This document shows positions 8,243 to 17,603 of a stretch of 64,000 nucleotides of DNA, one piece after another. The translations under genes and the position numbers were made by a program. This stretch comes from Clostridium sp. (lineage in GTDB: Bacteria; Bacillota; Clostridia; Clostridiales; Clostridiaceae): assembly GCF_021372645.1 (NCBI RefSeq), contig NZ_JAJFUC010000026.1, forward strand, positions 124,001 through 188,000, in the 5' to 3' direction. The number at the start of each line of letters is the position of its first letter. The stretch's first letter is position 1. Under the pieces are notes generated by a model. It searched no databases. It saw nothing but the letters and a program-made list of their open reading frames with translations, and was not told the origin of the DNA.

Positions 8243-9298
8243 ATGGATTATGATTTATGGTTAATACTTGTTAATTTATCAAACTATCGAAAAAGAAAGT
8301 TAATAGATATATATAAAACTGCGGAAAATGTATATAATAATTTTGAAGATATATTAAAAGAAAATAAAATAATCTATAAAAAATTAAAAAATTTTCAAAA
8401 AGAAGATTTAAACTATGAAGTATTAAATATCAAAGAAACATTGTCTAAAAAAGGAATAGGGTATATTACATACGCTAATCCTTTATATAGAGAGAAATTG
8501 AGTGGGATTTTAGATTCACCATATTTTCTGTTCTATAGGGGAAATATAGATATTATAAACAAGAAATCGATAGGAGTTGTAGGGGCTAGAAAATGCTCAA
8601 ATTATGGATTAACTGTAACAAAACTCTTGACAAAGGAGCTTATTACTAATAATATAACGCTTATAAGCGGAGGTGCAAGAGGAATAGATTCTATTGCACA
8701 TAAAACTGCTTTGGAAAATGATGGACATAACATATCAGTATTAGGATGTGGAATAGACATAACTTATCCATATGAAAACAAAGATTTGTTTTCAAAAATA
8801 GCAGAAAGCGGCGTAGTAATTTCTGAATTTTTACTTGGTACACCACCAATAGGAGAAAATTTTCCTAGGAGAAATAGAATAATAAGTGGGCTTAGTGAAA
8901 GTGTAATAGTAATAGAAGCATCAGAAAAAAGTGGATCATTAATAACAGCTAGACTTGCGCAACAACAACATAAAACCGTTATTGCTGTACCTGGTTCAAT
9001 ATTGTATAGTGGAGCAAGTGGCTCTAATAAATTACTTAGGGATGGGGCTAGCATTTGTACAGGTGTAGAAGATTTAAGGGTTCTACTTAGTTTAGAACAT
9101 GTTAACATTAAACCTATGAAATTTACACCAGAAAAAAGCGAAATACTAGAGTTAATAACAGATTCACCAGTTCATATAGATGATATTTTTAAAAATACAT
9201 CTGTTGATAGAGGGGCTTTATATGCACTATTATTTGAGATGCAGATAAAAAGTGAAATTATTTGTTTGCCTGGAAATTACTATGTGAGAACAATTTAA
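8243..9298 (+). CDS. dprA: DNA processing protein DprA
   Basis: DprA loads RecA on incoming single-stranded DNA. The 351-residue protein has an N-terminal SAM-like region, the Rossmann-type domain with GVVGARKCSNYG, SGGARGIDSIAH and the PRRNRIISGLS loop, and a C-terminal winged-helix (DLA/DML-3) segment from about residue 290. The start lies 16 nt after the comM stop with SD AAAGGGGA, so comM-dprA form an operon. Natural competence is not proven in most clostridia. Confidence 0.95.
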   Translation: MDYDLWLILVNLSNYRKRKLIDIYKTAENVYNNFEDILKENKIIYKKLKNFQKEDLNYEVLNIKETLSKKGIGYITYANPLYREKLSGILDSPYFLFYRGNIDIINKKSIGVVGARKCSNYGLTVTKLLTKELITNNITLISGGARGIDSIAHKTALENDGHNISVLGCGIDITYPYENKDLFSKIAESGVVISEFLLGTPPIGENFPRRNRIISGLSESVIVIEASEKSGSLITARLAQQQHKTVIAVPGSILYSGASGSNKLLRDGASICTGVEDLRVLLSLEHVNIKPMKFTPEKSEILELITDSPVHIDDIFKNTSVDRGALYALLFEMQIKSEIICLPGNYYVRTI

Positions 9299-9317
9299 AA
9301 TGTATAGGGGGGTGAAT

Positions 9318-9338
9318 ACTTCATAAATTTTATGAAGT
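9318..9338 (+). promoter_or_regulatory. Hairpin between SD and start of topA
   Basis: ACTTCATAA (9318-9326) and TTATGAAGT (9330-9338) form a perfect 9-bp stem with a 3-nt loop. The SD-like GGGGGGTG (9307-9314) is 30 nt from the ATG at 9345. With the stem folded, 3 + 6 = 9 nt remain. The arrangement mirrors the one before khpA. Confidence 0.65.
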
Positions 9339-9344
9339 TGTACT

Positions 9345-11438
9345 ATGGGTCAAAAACTTGTAATTGTTGAGTCGCCGGCCAAAGCAAAAACAATCGGCAA
9401 ATATCTGGGCAAAAATTATATTGTAGAAGCATCAATGGGGCATGTAAGAGATTTGCCTAAGAGTAGATTGGGTGTTGATATAGACAATAACTATACTCCT
9501 AAATATATAACTATTAGAGGAAAGGGAGAACTAATAGATAAATTAAGAAAAGCTGCTAAAAAAGCAGATAAAGTTTATCTAGCTACTGACCCTGATAGAG
9601 AAGGGGAAGCTATTTCATGGCATTTAGCTAACATTCTAAAAATTTCAGAAGATGAAACATGTAGAATTGTATTTAATGAAGTTACAAAAACTGCTGTTAA
9701 GGCGTCTATAAAAGAAGCTAGAAAGATTGACTTAGATTTAGTAGATGCACAACAAGCAAGAAGAATATTAGATAGACTTGTTGGTTATGAAATAAGTCCA
9801 ATTTTATGGAGAAATGTAAAATGGGGGCTTAGTGCAGGAAGAGTACAGTCGGCAGCTTTAAAATTAATATGCGATAGAGAAAAGGAAATAAACGATTTTA
9901 TACCTAAAGAATACTGGTCTATAGACTGTACATTAAAAAAAGAAAAAAAGAAGTTTCCAGTGAGACTTTCAACATATAAAGGTAAAAAGATTGAAATTGA
10001 CAATGAAGAAACAGCTAATAAAATTATAAAAGAAATTGAAGTTGGAAATTTTGTTGTAAAAAATATAAAGAAGGGGAAGAAAAGTAGAAATCCTCTTCCA
10101 CCTTTTACAACAAGTACACTTCAACAAGATGCAAATAAAAAATTAAATTTTATGACTAAAAGAACTATGTCTATAGCACAAGGTCTTTACGAAGGGGTAG
10201 AAATAAAAGGCTATGGAACAGTAGGATTAATAACATATATGAGAACTGATTCCGTAAGAATTTCAGAAGAAGCACAAGGAAAAACTAAAGAATTTATTGA
10301 AAATACTTATGGAGAAAAATATGTGCCAAGTTCTCCAAGAATATATAAAGGCAAAAAGAATATTCAAGATGCCCATGAAGCAATAAGACCTACTTATGTA
10401 GAAATTACACCACAAATTGCAAAGGAAAACTTGAATGCAGAACAATTTAAATTATATTCATTAATATGGAACAGGTTTTTAGCAAGTCAAATGGCATCAT
10501 GTGAATTAAATACAAATTCAATAGATATATTAAATGGAGATTATAAATTTAAAGCATCTGGTTCGGTGATTTCTTTTGATGGTTTTATGAAAATATATGA
10601 ATATTCTAATGAGGACGATGAAAATTCAGTACTATTACCAGAACTAGAGGAAAATGAAGGACTTAAAACAGATTCACTTAAAGGGACTCAACACTTTACT
10701 CAACCGCTACCTCGATATACTGAAGCATCTTTTGTTAAATTATTAGAAGAAAAGGGTATAGGTAGACCTAGTACTTATGTACCAACTATTTCAACTTTGC
10801 TTGGAAGAACTTATGTTATTCGTGAGAAGAAAAACTTAGTACCAACAGAGCTTGGGGATATAGTAAATAACATTGTAAGTGATTATTTTAAACAAATAGT
10901 AGATGCGGATTTTACAGCAGATATGGAAAAGAAACTTGATAATGTAGAAGAAGGAAATGAAAATTGGACTAAAATAGTTGGAGAATTTTTTGAACCATTA
11001 AAAATTGCAATTGAGAAAGCTGAAAAAGAAATATCAAAAGTTGTAATTGAAGATAAAGTTAGTGATGTAAAATGTGAAAAATGCGGGCAAATGATGGTTA
11101 TTAAAAGGGGTAGGTTTGGTGAATTTTTAGCATGCCCGGGATATCCAGAATGTAAAAATGCTAAACCTATAGTTGAAGAATTGGACGTACCATGTCCAGA
11201 GTGTGGAAAAACTATTGTAGCTAAGAAAAGCAAAAAAGGAAAGAAGTTCTTTGGGTGTATGGGGTATCCAGAATGTAAGTTTGTAAGCTGGTATGAGCCA
11301 GTGAAAGAAAAATGCCCTGATTGTAATTCTTATATGGTATTGAAATATTCAAAAACAAAAGGAAAGTATATACAGTGTTCAAGCCGTGAATGTAATTATA
11401 AAAAAGAGTTGAAAAAAGATACAGGAGAAGACGAATAG
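9345..11438 (+). CDS. topA: DNA topoisomerase I
   Basis: Type IA topoisomerase that relaxes negative supercoils. The 697-residue protein begins with the Toprim domain (LVIVESPAKAKTI, TDPDREGEAISWH); the catalytic tyrosine is Y298 in GLITYMRTDS. Three C-terminal four-cysteine zinc motifs follow (CEKC, CPEC, CPDC, each with a second cysteine pair). An in-frame TGA at 9333 and no other upstream start make ATG 9345 secure even though the SD is 30 nt away. Confidence 0.98.
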   Translation: MGQKLVIVESPAKAKTIGKYLGKNYIVEASMGHVRDLPKSRLGVDIDNNYTPKYITIRGKGELIDKLRKAAKKADKVYLATDPDREGEAISWHLANILKISEDETCRIVFNEVTKTAVKASIKEARKIDLDLVDAQQARRILDRLVGYEISPILWRNVKWGLSAGRVQSAALKLICDREKEINDFIPKEYWSIDCTLKKEKKKFPVRLSTYKGKKIEIDNEETANKIIKEIEVGNFVVKNIKKGKKSRNPLPPFTTSTLQQDANKKLNFMTKRTMSIAQGLYEGVEIKGYGTVGLITYMRTDSVRISEEAQGKTKEFIENTYGEKYVPSSPRIYKGKKNIQDAHEAIRPTYVEITPQIAKENLNAEQFKLYSLIWNRFLASQMASCELNTNSIDILNGDYKFKASGSVISFDGFMKIYEYSNEDDENSVLLPELEENEGLKTDSLKGTQHFTQPLPRYTEASFVKLLEEKGIGRPSTYVPTISTLLGRTYVIREKKNLVPTELGDIVNNIVSDYFKQIVDADFTADMEKKLDNVEEGNENWTKIVGEFFEPLKIAIEKAEKEISKVVIEDKVSDVKCEKCGQMMVIKRGRFGEFLACPGYPECKNAKPIVEELDVPCPECGKTIVAKKSKKGKKFFGCMGYPECKFVSWYEPVKEKCPDCNSYMVLKYSKTKGKYIQCSSRECNYKKELKKDTGEDE

Positions 11439-11504
11439 AAATAAATATTACTAATAATTTAATAAATAAGAAATGTTATTTTGTCGAATGCTATAAAAAG
11501 AGTG

Positions 11505-11533
11505 TTGAAAAGCAGAGTTTTATATGATAAACT
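11505..11533 (+). promoter_or_regulatory. Sigma-A promoter of codY
   Basis: TTGAAA (11505-11510), a 17-nt spacer and TAAACT (11528-11533). The start would be near 11540, giving a leader of about 140 nt. The region 11439-11504 shows nothing else. Confidence 0.6.
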
Positions 11534-11573
11534 AGTCTTAATAGCAACTTGTAAAAAAATTCAATAAATTAAG

Positions 11574-11588
11574 AATTTTCTAACAATT
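11574..11588. promoter_or_regulatory. Candidate CodY box in the codY leader
   Basis: The 15-mer AATTTTCTAACAATT matches the CodY consensus AATTTTCWGAAAATT at 13 of 15 positions. It lies about 35 nt downstream of the predicted start of transcription, where bound CodY could block elongation. Autoregulation is an inference. Confidence 0.45.
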
Positions 11589-11676
11589 TTATTGTTTTTA
11601 TTTAAGGCATATTTTAATAGTTATTTTTCAAATGCTTAAATAAAATTGTTATGCAGTTGCCAAGGAGGATAAGAAT

Positions 11677-12453
11677 ATGTCATCATTATTAAGTAAAACT
11701 AGGATGTTAAATAAAATTCTGCAGAAAACTGGTACAGAACCTGTAGCATTTCAAGATATATGTACATTATTAAGTGAAGTTCTTGATTGCAATGCATATA
11801 TAATAAGTAAAAAAGGAAAAGTACTTGGATATACTTTTGGTAAAGATTTTGAATGTGAAGCTATGAAAAAAAAGGTGATAGAAGATAAAAAATTTCCGGA
11901 GGATTATAATAAGTCACTTTTGCAAGTTAATGAGACCTTGGCAAATCTTCCAAATGAAGGTAGATGTGTATTTCAAGAAATTGGAAAGTGCAAAAAGGTA
12001 GATAAACTATCAACAATAGCTCCAATTATAGGAAGCAGAGAAAGAATAGGAACATTAATATTAGCCAGATTTGGTAACGTCTTCGTAGATGAAGATTTGG
12101 TATTAGTAGAATATAGTGCAACTATTGTAGGTATGGAAATGCTTAGAGCTATGCAAGATGAAATTGCAGAAGAAACAAGAAAAAAAGCAGTTGTCCAATT
12201 GGCTATAGGAACTCTTTCCTATTCTGAATTAGAAGCTGTTGAACATATATTTGAAGAGCTAAATGGAAGCGAAGGATTATTGGTAGCTTCAAAGATAGCA
12301 GATAAAGTAGGAATAACTAGAAGCGTTATAGTAAATGCATTGAGGAAATTTGAAAGTGCTGGAGTTATTGAATCTAGGTCTCTTGGTATGAAGGGAACTT
12401 ACATTAGAATATTAAATGAAAAATTAACAGAAGAATTAAAAAAGATTAAATAA
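11677..12453 (+). CDS. codY: Global transcriptional regulator CodY
   Basis: CodY senses branched-chain amino acids and GTP and represses stationary-phase and nutrient-limitation genes in Firmicutes. The 258-residue protein has an N-terminal GAF domain (1-155), a linker helix and a C-terminal winged helix-turn-helix with [20 protein letters not shown]. The SD AAGGAGGA is optimal. It follows topA at the end of the comM-dprA-topA cluster with its own predicted promoter and terminator. Confidence 0.98.
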   Translation: MSSLLSKTRMLNKILQKTGTEPVAFQDICTLLSEVLDCNAYIISKKGKVLGYTFGKDFECEAMKKKVIEDKKFPEDYNKSLLQVNETLANLPNEGRCVFQEIGKCKKVDKLSTIAPIIGSRERIGTLILARFGNVFVDEDLVLVEYSATIVGMEMLRAMQDEIAEETRKKAVVQLAIGTLSYSELEAVEHIFEELNGSEGLLVASKIADKVGITRSVIVNALRKFESAGVIESRSLGMKGTYIRILNEKLTEELKKIK

Positions 12454-12456
12454 ATT

Positions 12457-12496
12457 AAATGGCTATAGGTAAGAAATTATACTATAGCTATTTTTT
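12457..12496 (+). terminator. Intrinsic terminator after codY
   Basis: AAATGGCTATAG (12457-12468) and CTATAGCTATTT (12482-12493) pair over 12 positions with one G-U; a T run ends the site. Confidence 0.8.
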
Positions 12497-12519
12497 ATGT
12501 CTAAATTGAAAAATTTTTG

Positions 12520-12548
12520 TTGATACGGTAAATACCTTATGATATACT
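12520..12548 (+). promoter_or_regulatory. Sigma-A promoter of rpsB-tsf
   Basis: TTGATA (12520-12525), a 17-nt spacer and TATACT (12543-12548) form a strong housekeeping promoter. It gives a leader of about 105 nt. Confidence 0.75.
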
Positions 12549-12569
12549 ACTTAAGATAAGAAATACACA

Positions 12570-12632
12570 CACTATCCAATTTGTAGATTAGGTGCCCTTA
12601 AGTTAAGGGGAATTTATAAGCTAAAGATAGTG
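12570..12632 (+). ncRNA. Structured rpsB leader (possible S2 autoregulatory element)
   Basis: CACTATC (12570-12576) pairs with GATAGTG (12626-12632), enclosing an inner hairpin CCCTT/AAGGG around 12595-12609. The closed domain ends shortly before the SD. Leaders that let S2 repress rpsB are known in several phyla; whether this belongs to a described class could not be tested. Confidence 0.4.
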
Positions 12633-12658
12633 GCGGTAAAAACCAAGGAGGTAACAAA

Positions 12659-13360
12659 ATGTCAGTAATATCAATGAAACAATTATTAGAAGCAGGTGTA
12701 CATTTCGGTCACCAAACAAGAAGATGGAACCCTAAGATGGCTCCTTATATCTTCACAGAAAGAAACGGAATCTATATTATAGATCTTCAAAAAACAGTTA
12801 AGAAAGCTGAAGAAGCTTATAACTTTATTAAGCAAGTTTCTGAAGAAGGAAAAGATATACTTTTTGTTGGAACTAAGAAGCAAGCTCAAGAAGCAATTCA
12901 AGACGAAGCTATAAGAAGTAACATGCATTTCGTAAATAACAGATGGTTAGGTGGAATGTTAACAAACTTTTCAACTATCAAAGGTAGAATAAGAAAATTA
13001 GAACAAATCGAAAAAATGCAAGAAGATGGAACTTTTGATGTTCTTCCTAAGAAAGAAGTTATAAAACTTAAAGGACAAATGGAAAAACTTACAACTAATC
13101 TTGGTGGTATTAGAAACTTAGACGTTGAAAATGTTGGAGCAATGTTTATCGTTGATCCAAGAAAAGAAAAGAATGCTATTTTAGAAGCTAAGATTTTAGG
13201 AATACCAGTAGTTGCAATTGTAGATACTAACTGTGATCCAGAAGAAGTTGATTATGTAATTCCAGGTAATGACGATGCTATTAGAGCTGTTAAATTAATA
13301 ACTGCTAAAATGGCTGATGCTATTATGGAAGGAAGACAAGGCGAACAATTAGCTGAATAA
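12659..13360 (+). CDS. rpsB: 30S ribosomal protein S2
   Basis: The 233-residue protein starts [20 protein letters not shown] and includes [11 protein letters not shown], both typical of S2. AAGGAGGT precedes the ATG by 8 nt. It forms the conserved rpsB-tsf pair, with a partial terminator hairpin between the two genes. Confidence 0.98.
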   Translation: MSVISMKQLLEAGVHFGHQTRRWNPKMAPYIFTERNGIYIIDLQKTVKKAEEAYNFIKQVSEEGKDILFVGTKKQAQEAIQDEAIRSNMHFVNNRWLGGMLTNFSTIKGRIRKLEQIEKMQEDGTFDVLPKKEVIKLKGQMEKLTTNLGGIRNLDVENVGAMFIVDPRKEKNAILEAKILGIPVVAIVDTNCDPEEVDYVIPGNDDAIRAVKLITAKMADAIMEGRQGEQLAE

Positions 13361-13367
13361 TTTAAAT

Positions 13368-13403
13368 AAAAAGGGTAAGTAAGTTCAACTTACCTGCCCT
13401 TTT
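13368..13403 (+). terminator. Hairpin between rpsB and tsf (partial terminator)
   Basis: An A-rich GGGTAAGTAAG arm and the arm CTTACCTGCCC followed by TTTT form an imperfect stem with a 5-nt loop. It probably lowers read-through so that S2 is made in excess of EF-Ts; the strength is unknown. Confidence 0.6.
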
Positions 13404-13446
13404 ATTGGTTATAAGGATTACTTTATATTTAGGAGGAATTTAGATT

Positions 13447-14364
13447 ATGGCAAATATAAGTGCACAATTAGTTAAAGAACTAAGAGAAATGACTGGTTCT
13501 AAAATGATGGATTGTAAAAGGGCTTTAGTTGAAACAGATGGAAATATTGAAAAAGCTGTTGAATTTTTAAGAGAAAAAGGACTTGCGGATGCATCTAAAA
13601 AATCAGGTAGAGTTGCTGCAGAAGGTATAGTTAAGACATATATTGCAGATGATAAGAAGACTGGAGCAGTTCTTGAATTTAACTGTGAAACAGATTTCGT
13701 TGCTTTAAATGAAGAATTTGTTGCTTTTGCTGATAAGTTAGCTAAAATAGTAGTTGAAACTTCAGTTACAACAGTAGAAGAAATTCTTAATGAAAAGATT
13801 GAAGGAGAAACTGTTGTTTCAGAAAGTTTAAAAGCTTTAATAGCAAAACTTGGTGAAAACATGTCAGTAAGAAGATTCACTAAATTCTCTATTGAAAATG
13901 GAATAGTTAAGAGTTATATTCATGGTGGCGGAAGAATTGGAGTTTTAGTAGAAGTTGCTTGTGACAAAGATTCAGAAGTTGTAGATGAAGTTGCTAAAGA
14001 AGTTTGTATGCAAATTGCTGCTGCAAACCCATTATTCTTAAACAAAGATTCTGTTGATACAACATCTATGGAAAAAGAAAAAGAAATCTACAGAGTTCAA
14101 GCTTTAAATGAAGGAAAACCAGAAAATATCGTTGAAAAAATGGTTATGGGAAGAATTCAAAAGTACTTTAAAGAAGTTTGTCTTTTAGAACAACCATGGG
14201 TTAAAGATGGCGATAAGTCAATTACTAAGTTCTTAGAAGAGAAATCTAAAGAGGTTGGTTCTCCAATTACAGTAACTAGATTCGTAAGATACGAAAGAGG
14301 AGAAGGAATCGAAGTTGAAAAGGTAGACTTTGCTGAAGAAGTTGCAAGACAAATTGGTAAATAG
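13447..14364 (+). CDS. tsf: Elongation factor Ts
   Basis: EF-Ts exchanges GDP for GTP on EF-Tu. The 305-residue protein has the N-terminal UBA-like region ([20 protein letters not shown]), the core with [11 protein letters not shown], and the coiled-coil and C-terminal modules of the long form. The SD AGGAGGAA is 7 nt upstream. Confidence 0.98.
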   Translation: MANISAQLVKELREMTGSKMMDCKRALVETDGNIEKAVEFLREKGLADASKKSGRVAAEGIVKTYIADDKKTGAVLEFNCETDFVALNEEFVAFADKLAKIVVETSVTTVEEILNEKIEGETVVSESLKALIAKLGENMSVRRFTKFSIENGIVKSYIHGGGRIGVLVEVACDKDSEVVDEVAKEVCMQIAAANPLFLNKDSVDTTSMEKEKEIYRVQALNEGKPENIVEKMVMGRIQKYFKEVCLLEQPWVKDGDKSITKFLEEKSKEVGSPITVTRFVRYERGEGIEVEKVDFAEEVARQIGK

Positions 14365-14373
14365 TTGAAGTCT

Positions 14374-14402
14374 AAAGAGAACACTTTGTGTTCTCTTTTT
14401 TT
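14374..14402 (+). terminator. Intrinsic terminator after tsf
   Basis: AAAGAGAACAC (14374-14384) and GTGTTCTCTTT form an 11-bp stem with a 3-nt loop and seven T residues. Confidence 0.9.
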
Positions 14403-14460
14403 AAAGAATAAAGTAAATATAGATAATATAATCTCTAAAATATTCAGGAGGTAATTGTAA

Positions 14461-15174
14461 ATGGCAGAGTGTAAATACAAGAGAGTAATTTTAAAACTTT
14501 CAGGAGAAGCATTAGCTGGAGCTAGCGGATTTGGACTTGATTTTAATGTAGCAAAAAGAATAGCTCTTGAAATTAAAGAATTAGTTGATATGGGAGTTGA
14601 AGTAGGAACTGTAGTTGGTGGCGGAAACATTTGGAGAGGAAGAAGTGGAGAAGGCATGGACAGAACTACTGCAGATTACATGGGCATGATGGCAACTTGT
14701 ATAAATGCATTAGCACTTCAAGATTCTTTAGAGCAAGTAGGTGTTAAAACAAGAGTGCAAACTGCTATAGAAATGAAGGAAATTGCAGAACCATTCATAA
14801 GAAGAAGAGCAATGAGACACCTAGAAAAGGGTAGAGTTGTTATTTTTGCGGCTGGTACAGGAAATCCATATTTTTCAACAGATACTACTGCTGCTCTAAG
14901 AGCTGCTGAAATTGAAGCAGATGTAATTCTTTTAGCTAAAAAAGTTGATGGGGTTTATGATAAAGATCCTCATAAATATGCAGATGCTAAAAAATATGAT
15001 ACACTGTCATATATAGAAGTATTAGAACAAGGATTACAAGTTATGGATTCTACGGCAACTTCATTATGTATGGATAATGAAATTCCAATTCTTGTATTTG
15101 GATTAGATGAGCCAGGAAATATTAAAAGAGCAATGTATGGAGAAAGTATAGGTACATTAGTAAAGAAGAAATAG
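14461..15174 (+). CDS. pyrH: Uridylate kinase
   Basis: UMP kinase of the bacterial aspartokinase-like fold. The 237-residue protein shows the nucleotide-binding [10 protein letters not shown] near the N-terminus, [10 protein letters not shown], and the substrate loop [17 protein letters not shown]. It follows tsf and overlaps the SD of frr at its 3' end, the order tsf-pyrH-frr-uppS-cdsA being conserved. Confidence 0.98.
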   Translation: MAECKYKRVILKLSGEALAGASGFGLDFNVAKRIALEIKELVDMGVEVGTVVGGGNIWRGRSGEGMDRTTADYMGMMATCINALALQDSLEQVGVKTRVQTAIEMKEIAEPFIRRRAMRHLEKGRVVIFAAGTGNPYFSTDTTAALRAAEIEADVILLAKKVDGVYDKDPHKYADAKKYDTLSYIEVLEQGLQVMDSTATSLCMDNEIPILVFGLDEPGNIKRAMYGESIGTLVKKK

Positions 15175-15184
15175 GAGGATAATC

Positions 15185-15742
15185 ATGATTAAGGAAATCA
15201 TTAAAAATGCAGAAGAAAAAATGAAAAAAACAATATCTGTATTAGAGTCAGATCTATCAACAATGAAGGCAGGTAGAGCAAACCCAACAATGCTCGATAG
15301 AATTCAAGTTGATTATTATGGAAGTATGTGTCCACTTAGCCAAGTGGCAAATGTTTCAGCTCCGGAACCAAGAGTACTTATGATAACACCATGGGAAAAA
15401 CCTCTATTAAAGGATATAGAAAAAGCTATCTTAAAATCAGACTTAGGTTTAAATCCTTCAAGTGATGGTTCAATTATTAGATTAGTAGTACCAGAATTAA
15501 CAGAAGAAACTAGAAAAGTTCTTGTTAAGAAAGTAAAGAAAACAGGAGAAGACGCTAAGGTAGCTATAAGATCAATTAGAAAAACTGCTAATGATAAGAT
15601 TAAAGATCTAAAAAAGGATTCTGATTTCTCTGAAGATCAAATAAAAAAAGCTGAAGATGAGGTTCAAAAAAAGACTGATGCAGTTGTAAAGCAAATAGAT
15701 ACTATAATTGCTACAAAAGAAAAAGAAGTCTTATCAGTTTAA
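15185..15742 (+). CDS. frr: Ribosome recycling factor
   Basis: Frr splits post-termination ribosomes with EF-G. At 185 residues it has the standard length, with the family pattern LKAGRANPTMLD-like segment (TMKAGRANPTMLDRI) and VRIVVPELTEETRK-like segment. The SD AGGAGGAT overlaps the pyrH stop, so translation is coupled. Confidence 0.98.
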   Translation: MIKEIIKNAEEKMKKTISVLESDLSTMKAGRANPTMLDRIQVDYYGSMCPLSQVANVSAPEPRVLMITPWEKPLLKDIEKAILKSDLGLNPSSDGSIIRLVVPELTEETRKVLVKKVKKTGEDAKVAIRSIRKTANDKIKDLKKDSDFSEDQIKKAEDEVQKKTDAVVKQIDTIIATKEKEVLSV

Positions 15743-15747
15743 AACTC

Positions 15748-15774
15748 AAAACCTGCTAAGAAAGCAGGTTTTTT
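15748..15774 (+). terminator. Intrinsic terminator after frr
   Basis: AAACCTGCT (15749-15757) and AGCAGGTTT (15763-15771) form a 9-bp stem with a 5-nt loop and a six-T tail. Confidence 0.9.
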
Positions 15775-15806
15775 CCTTGGGTAGATAAGTAAAAGTCCCA
15801 ATCTTA

Positions 15807-15841
15807 CATTTGGATACTCGAACTTAGCTAATAACCAAATG
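15807..15841. repeat. Hairpin in the frr-uppS gap
   Basis: CATTTGG (15807-15813) and CCAAATG (15835-15841) are perfect 7-nt inverted repeats. The non-coding gap 15775-15929 also contains GCTTACTC, shared with the left end of the element at 20854, so it may be a related relic. No promoter was obvious. Confidence 0.35.
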
Positions 15842-15929
15842 GTGTTAGCCTCATATGAAAAAAATTGTGTGAATGCTTACTCAGCGAGCACACGTTAACT
15901 GAATTTCTTTTATATATAGGGAGGAAAAC

Positions 15930-16688
15930 ATGCTAAATATATTTAAATCAAAAAAGAAATATAAAGAAAATTTTGAATTGGATATGAATAACATACCAAA
16001 TCATATAGCTATAATAATGGATGGGAATGGACGATGGGCTAAAGAACAAAATTTGCCTAGAAGCATGGGACATAAGGCAGGCGTTGAAACTATCAGAATA
16101 ATTTTAAAAGAAGCTACAAGACTTGGAGTAAAGAATTTAACTTTATATGCTTTTTCAACTGAAAATTGGTCAAGACCAAAAGATGAAGTTGGAACATTAA
16201 TGAAGCTTTTGGTTACTTATTTAAAGAAAGAGTTAAAAGAATGTCATAAAAATGGCGTTAAAATGAATGTTTTAGGAGATATTACAAAATTACCTGAAGA
16301 ATGTCAAAAAGCTTTGAAAGAAGCCATAGAAACTACTAAGAATAATACAAAAATAAACTTAAACTTTGCTTTAAACTATGGTGGAAGAGATGAAATAGTT
16401 AGAGCTATTAAGCTTATTAGTTCAGATATAAAAAGTAATAAAATAAAAGAAGAAGAAATTAGTGAAGAATTGGTAGAAAAATACTTGTATACTAAAGGTA
16501 TACCAGATCCAGATTTAATTATCAGGCCATCTGGAGAACAAAGGCTTAGTAATTTCTTGTTATGGCAATGTGCTTACTCTGAATTTTGGTATTCTGATAT
16601 AAATTGGCCAGATTTTAAAGAAATAGATCTAAAAAGAGCCATAGCGGATTATCAAAATAGAGATAGGCGCTTTGGAAAAGTTAAATAG
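15930..16688 (+). CDS. uppS: Undecaprenyl diphosphate synthase
   Basis: Cis-prenyltransferase making the C55 lipid carrier for peptidoglycan. The 252-residue protein has IAIIMDGNGRWA with the catalytic D31, and the C-terminal IRPSGEQRLSNFLLWQ motif. The SD GGGAGGAAA precedes the ATG. Together with cdsA, dxr and ispG it links isoprenoid and lipid precursor supply. Confidence 0.97.
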   Translation: MLNIFKSKKKYKENFELDMNNIPNHIAIIMDGNGRWAKEQNLPRSMGHKAGVETIRIILKEATRLGVKNLTLYAFSTENWSRPKDEVGTLMKLLVTYLKKELKECHKNGVKMNVLGDITKLPEECQKALKEAIETTKNNTKINLNFALNYGGRDEIVRAIKLISSDIKSNKIKEEEISEELVEKYLYTKGIPDPDLIIRPSGEQRLSNFLLWQCAYSEFWYSDINWPDFKEIDLKRAIADYQNRDRRFGKVK

Positions 16689-16703
16689 AGGAGTGGTTAG
16701 ATT

Positions 16704-17498
16704 TTGAAGTCTAATAATAGGTATTTAGGTGCTGCGATGATTGCTCCGTTTATAATATTTGTATTCCTTGGAGGGATTTATCTAAAAGGCTTTATATTTG
16801 CATTATCTATACTCGCACTTTGGGAATTTTATAATGCGTTAAAAGAGAAAAATTTTAAACCAATAAAAAGTGCTGGCTTTATTCTTTTGGTAATATATTA
16901 TCTTTTGAATAATAATTTTGAACACATGATGTATGTTCTTGTTGTAGCCTCGTTTATATTATTAATACTACCAGTTATAAATTTGGAATATACTTTTATT
17001 GATGTTTCATTAACATTATTAGGATTTATATATTGTGGAATTTTATTTAGTTTTGTATATTTAGTTAATGCAAAATCATGTGGTGGATTTTTAATTTGGA
17101 TTATATTTATTGGTTCATGGCTTTCAGATACAGCAGCTTTTTATAGTGGTAAATTTTTTGGAAAACATAAACTTTCACCTAAAGTATCTCCTAAAAAAAC
17201 CATAGAAGGTTCAATAGGTGGCCTTGTAGGTGCAACAATTTTTACGGGGATTTTTGGAATCACAATACAAAGGTATACAAACATTATGCCAATATATAAT
17301 TATTTTATAATGGGTGCTTTGTGCGGAATATTTGGTCAATTAGGAGATTTAGTTGCTTCTTCAATAAAGAGATATGTAGCAATTAAAGACTATGGTAATT
17401 TAATTCCAGGACATGGGGGAATATTAGATAGATTTGATAGTATAATATTTTCAGCAACGGTTGTTTTTTATTACTTAACTTTTATAATAAAAATTTAG
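16704..17498 (+). CDS. cdsA: Phosphatidate cytidylyltransferase
   Basis: CdsA makes CDP-diacylglycerol, the branch point of phospholipid synthesis, and feeds PgsA (45.3 kb). The 264-residue protein has about eight membrane segments and the C-terminal signature with GDLVASSIKR, KDYGNLIPGHGG and LDRFDS. The TTG start is preceded by GAGGAGTGG. It is 15 nt downstream of uppS. Confidence 0.95.
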   Translation: MKSNNRYLGAAMIAPFIIFVFLGGIYLKGFIFALSILALWEFYNALKEKNFKPIKSAGFILLVIYYLLNNNFEHMMYVLVVASFILLILPVINLEYTFIDVSLTLLGFIYCGILFSFVYLVNAKSCGGFLIWIIFIGSWLSDTAAFYSGKFFGKHKLSPKVSPKKTIEGSIGGLVGATIFTGIFGITIQRYTNIMPIYNYFIMGALCGIFGQLGDLVASSIKRYVAIKDYGNLIPGHGGILDRFDSIIFSATVVFYYLTFIIKI

Positions 17499-17505
17499 TA
17501 TATAG

Positions 17506-17535
17506 TCGCAAATTTATAAATTTGCGATTTTTTTT
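17506..17535 (+). terminator. Intrinsic terminator after cdsA
   Basis: TCGCAAATTTA and TAAATTTGCGA are perfect inverted arms forming a near-continuous palindrome, followed by eight T residues. Confidence 0.85.
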
Positions 17536-17603
17536 ATGTAAATTAAAACTTGAAGTTTTTAAGTAAACATAATAAGCATATACTATAAAGTAAAACTTTT
17601 TAG

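Noticed and set aside
12581-12612. T-box or known metabolite riboswitch before rpsB
   Set aside because: No T-box core sequence or known aptamer core is present; a ribosomal protein leader is simpler.
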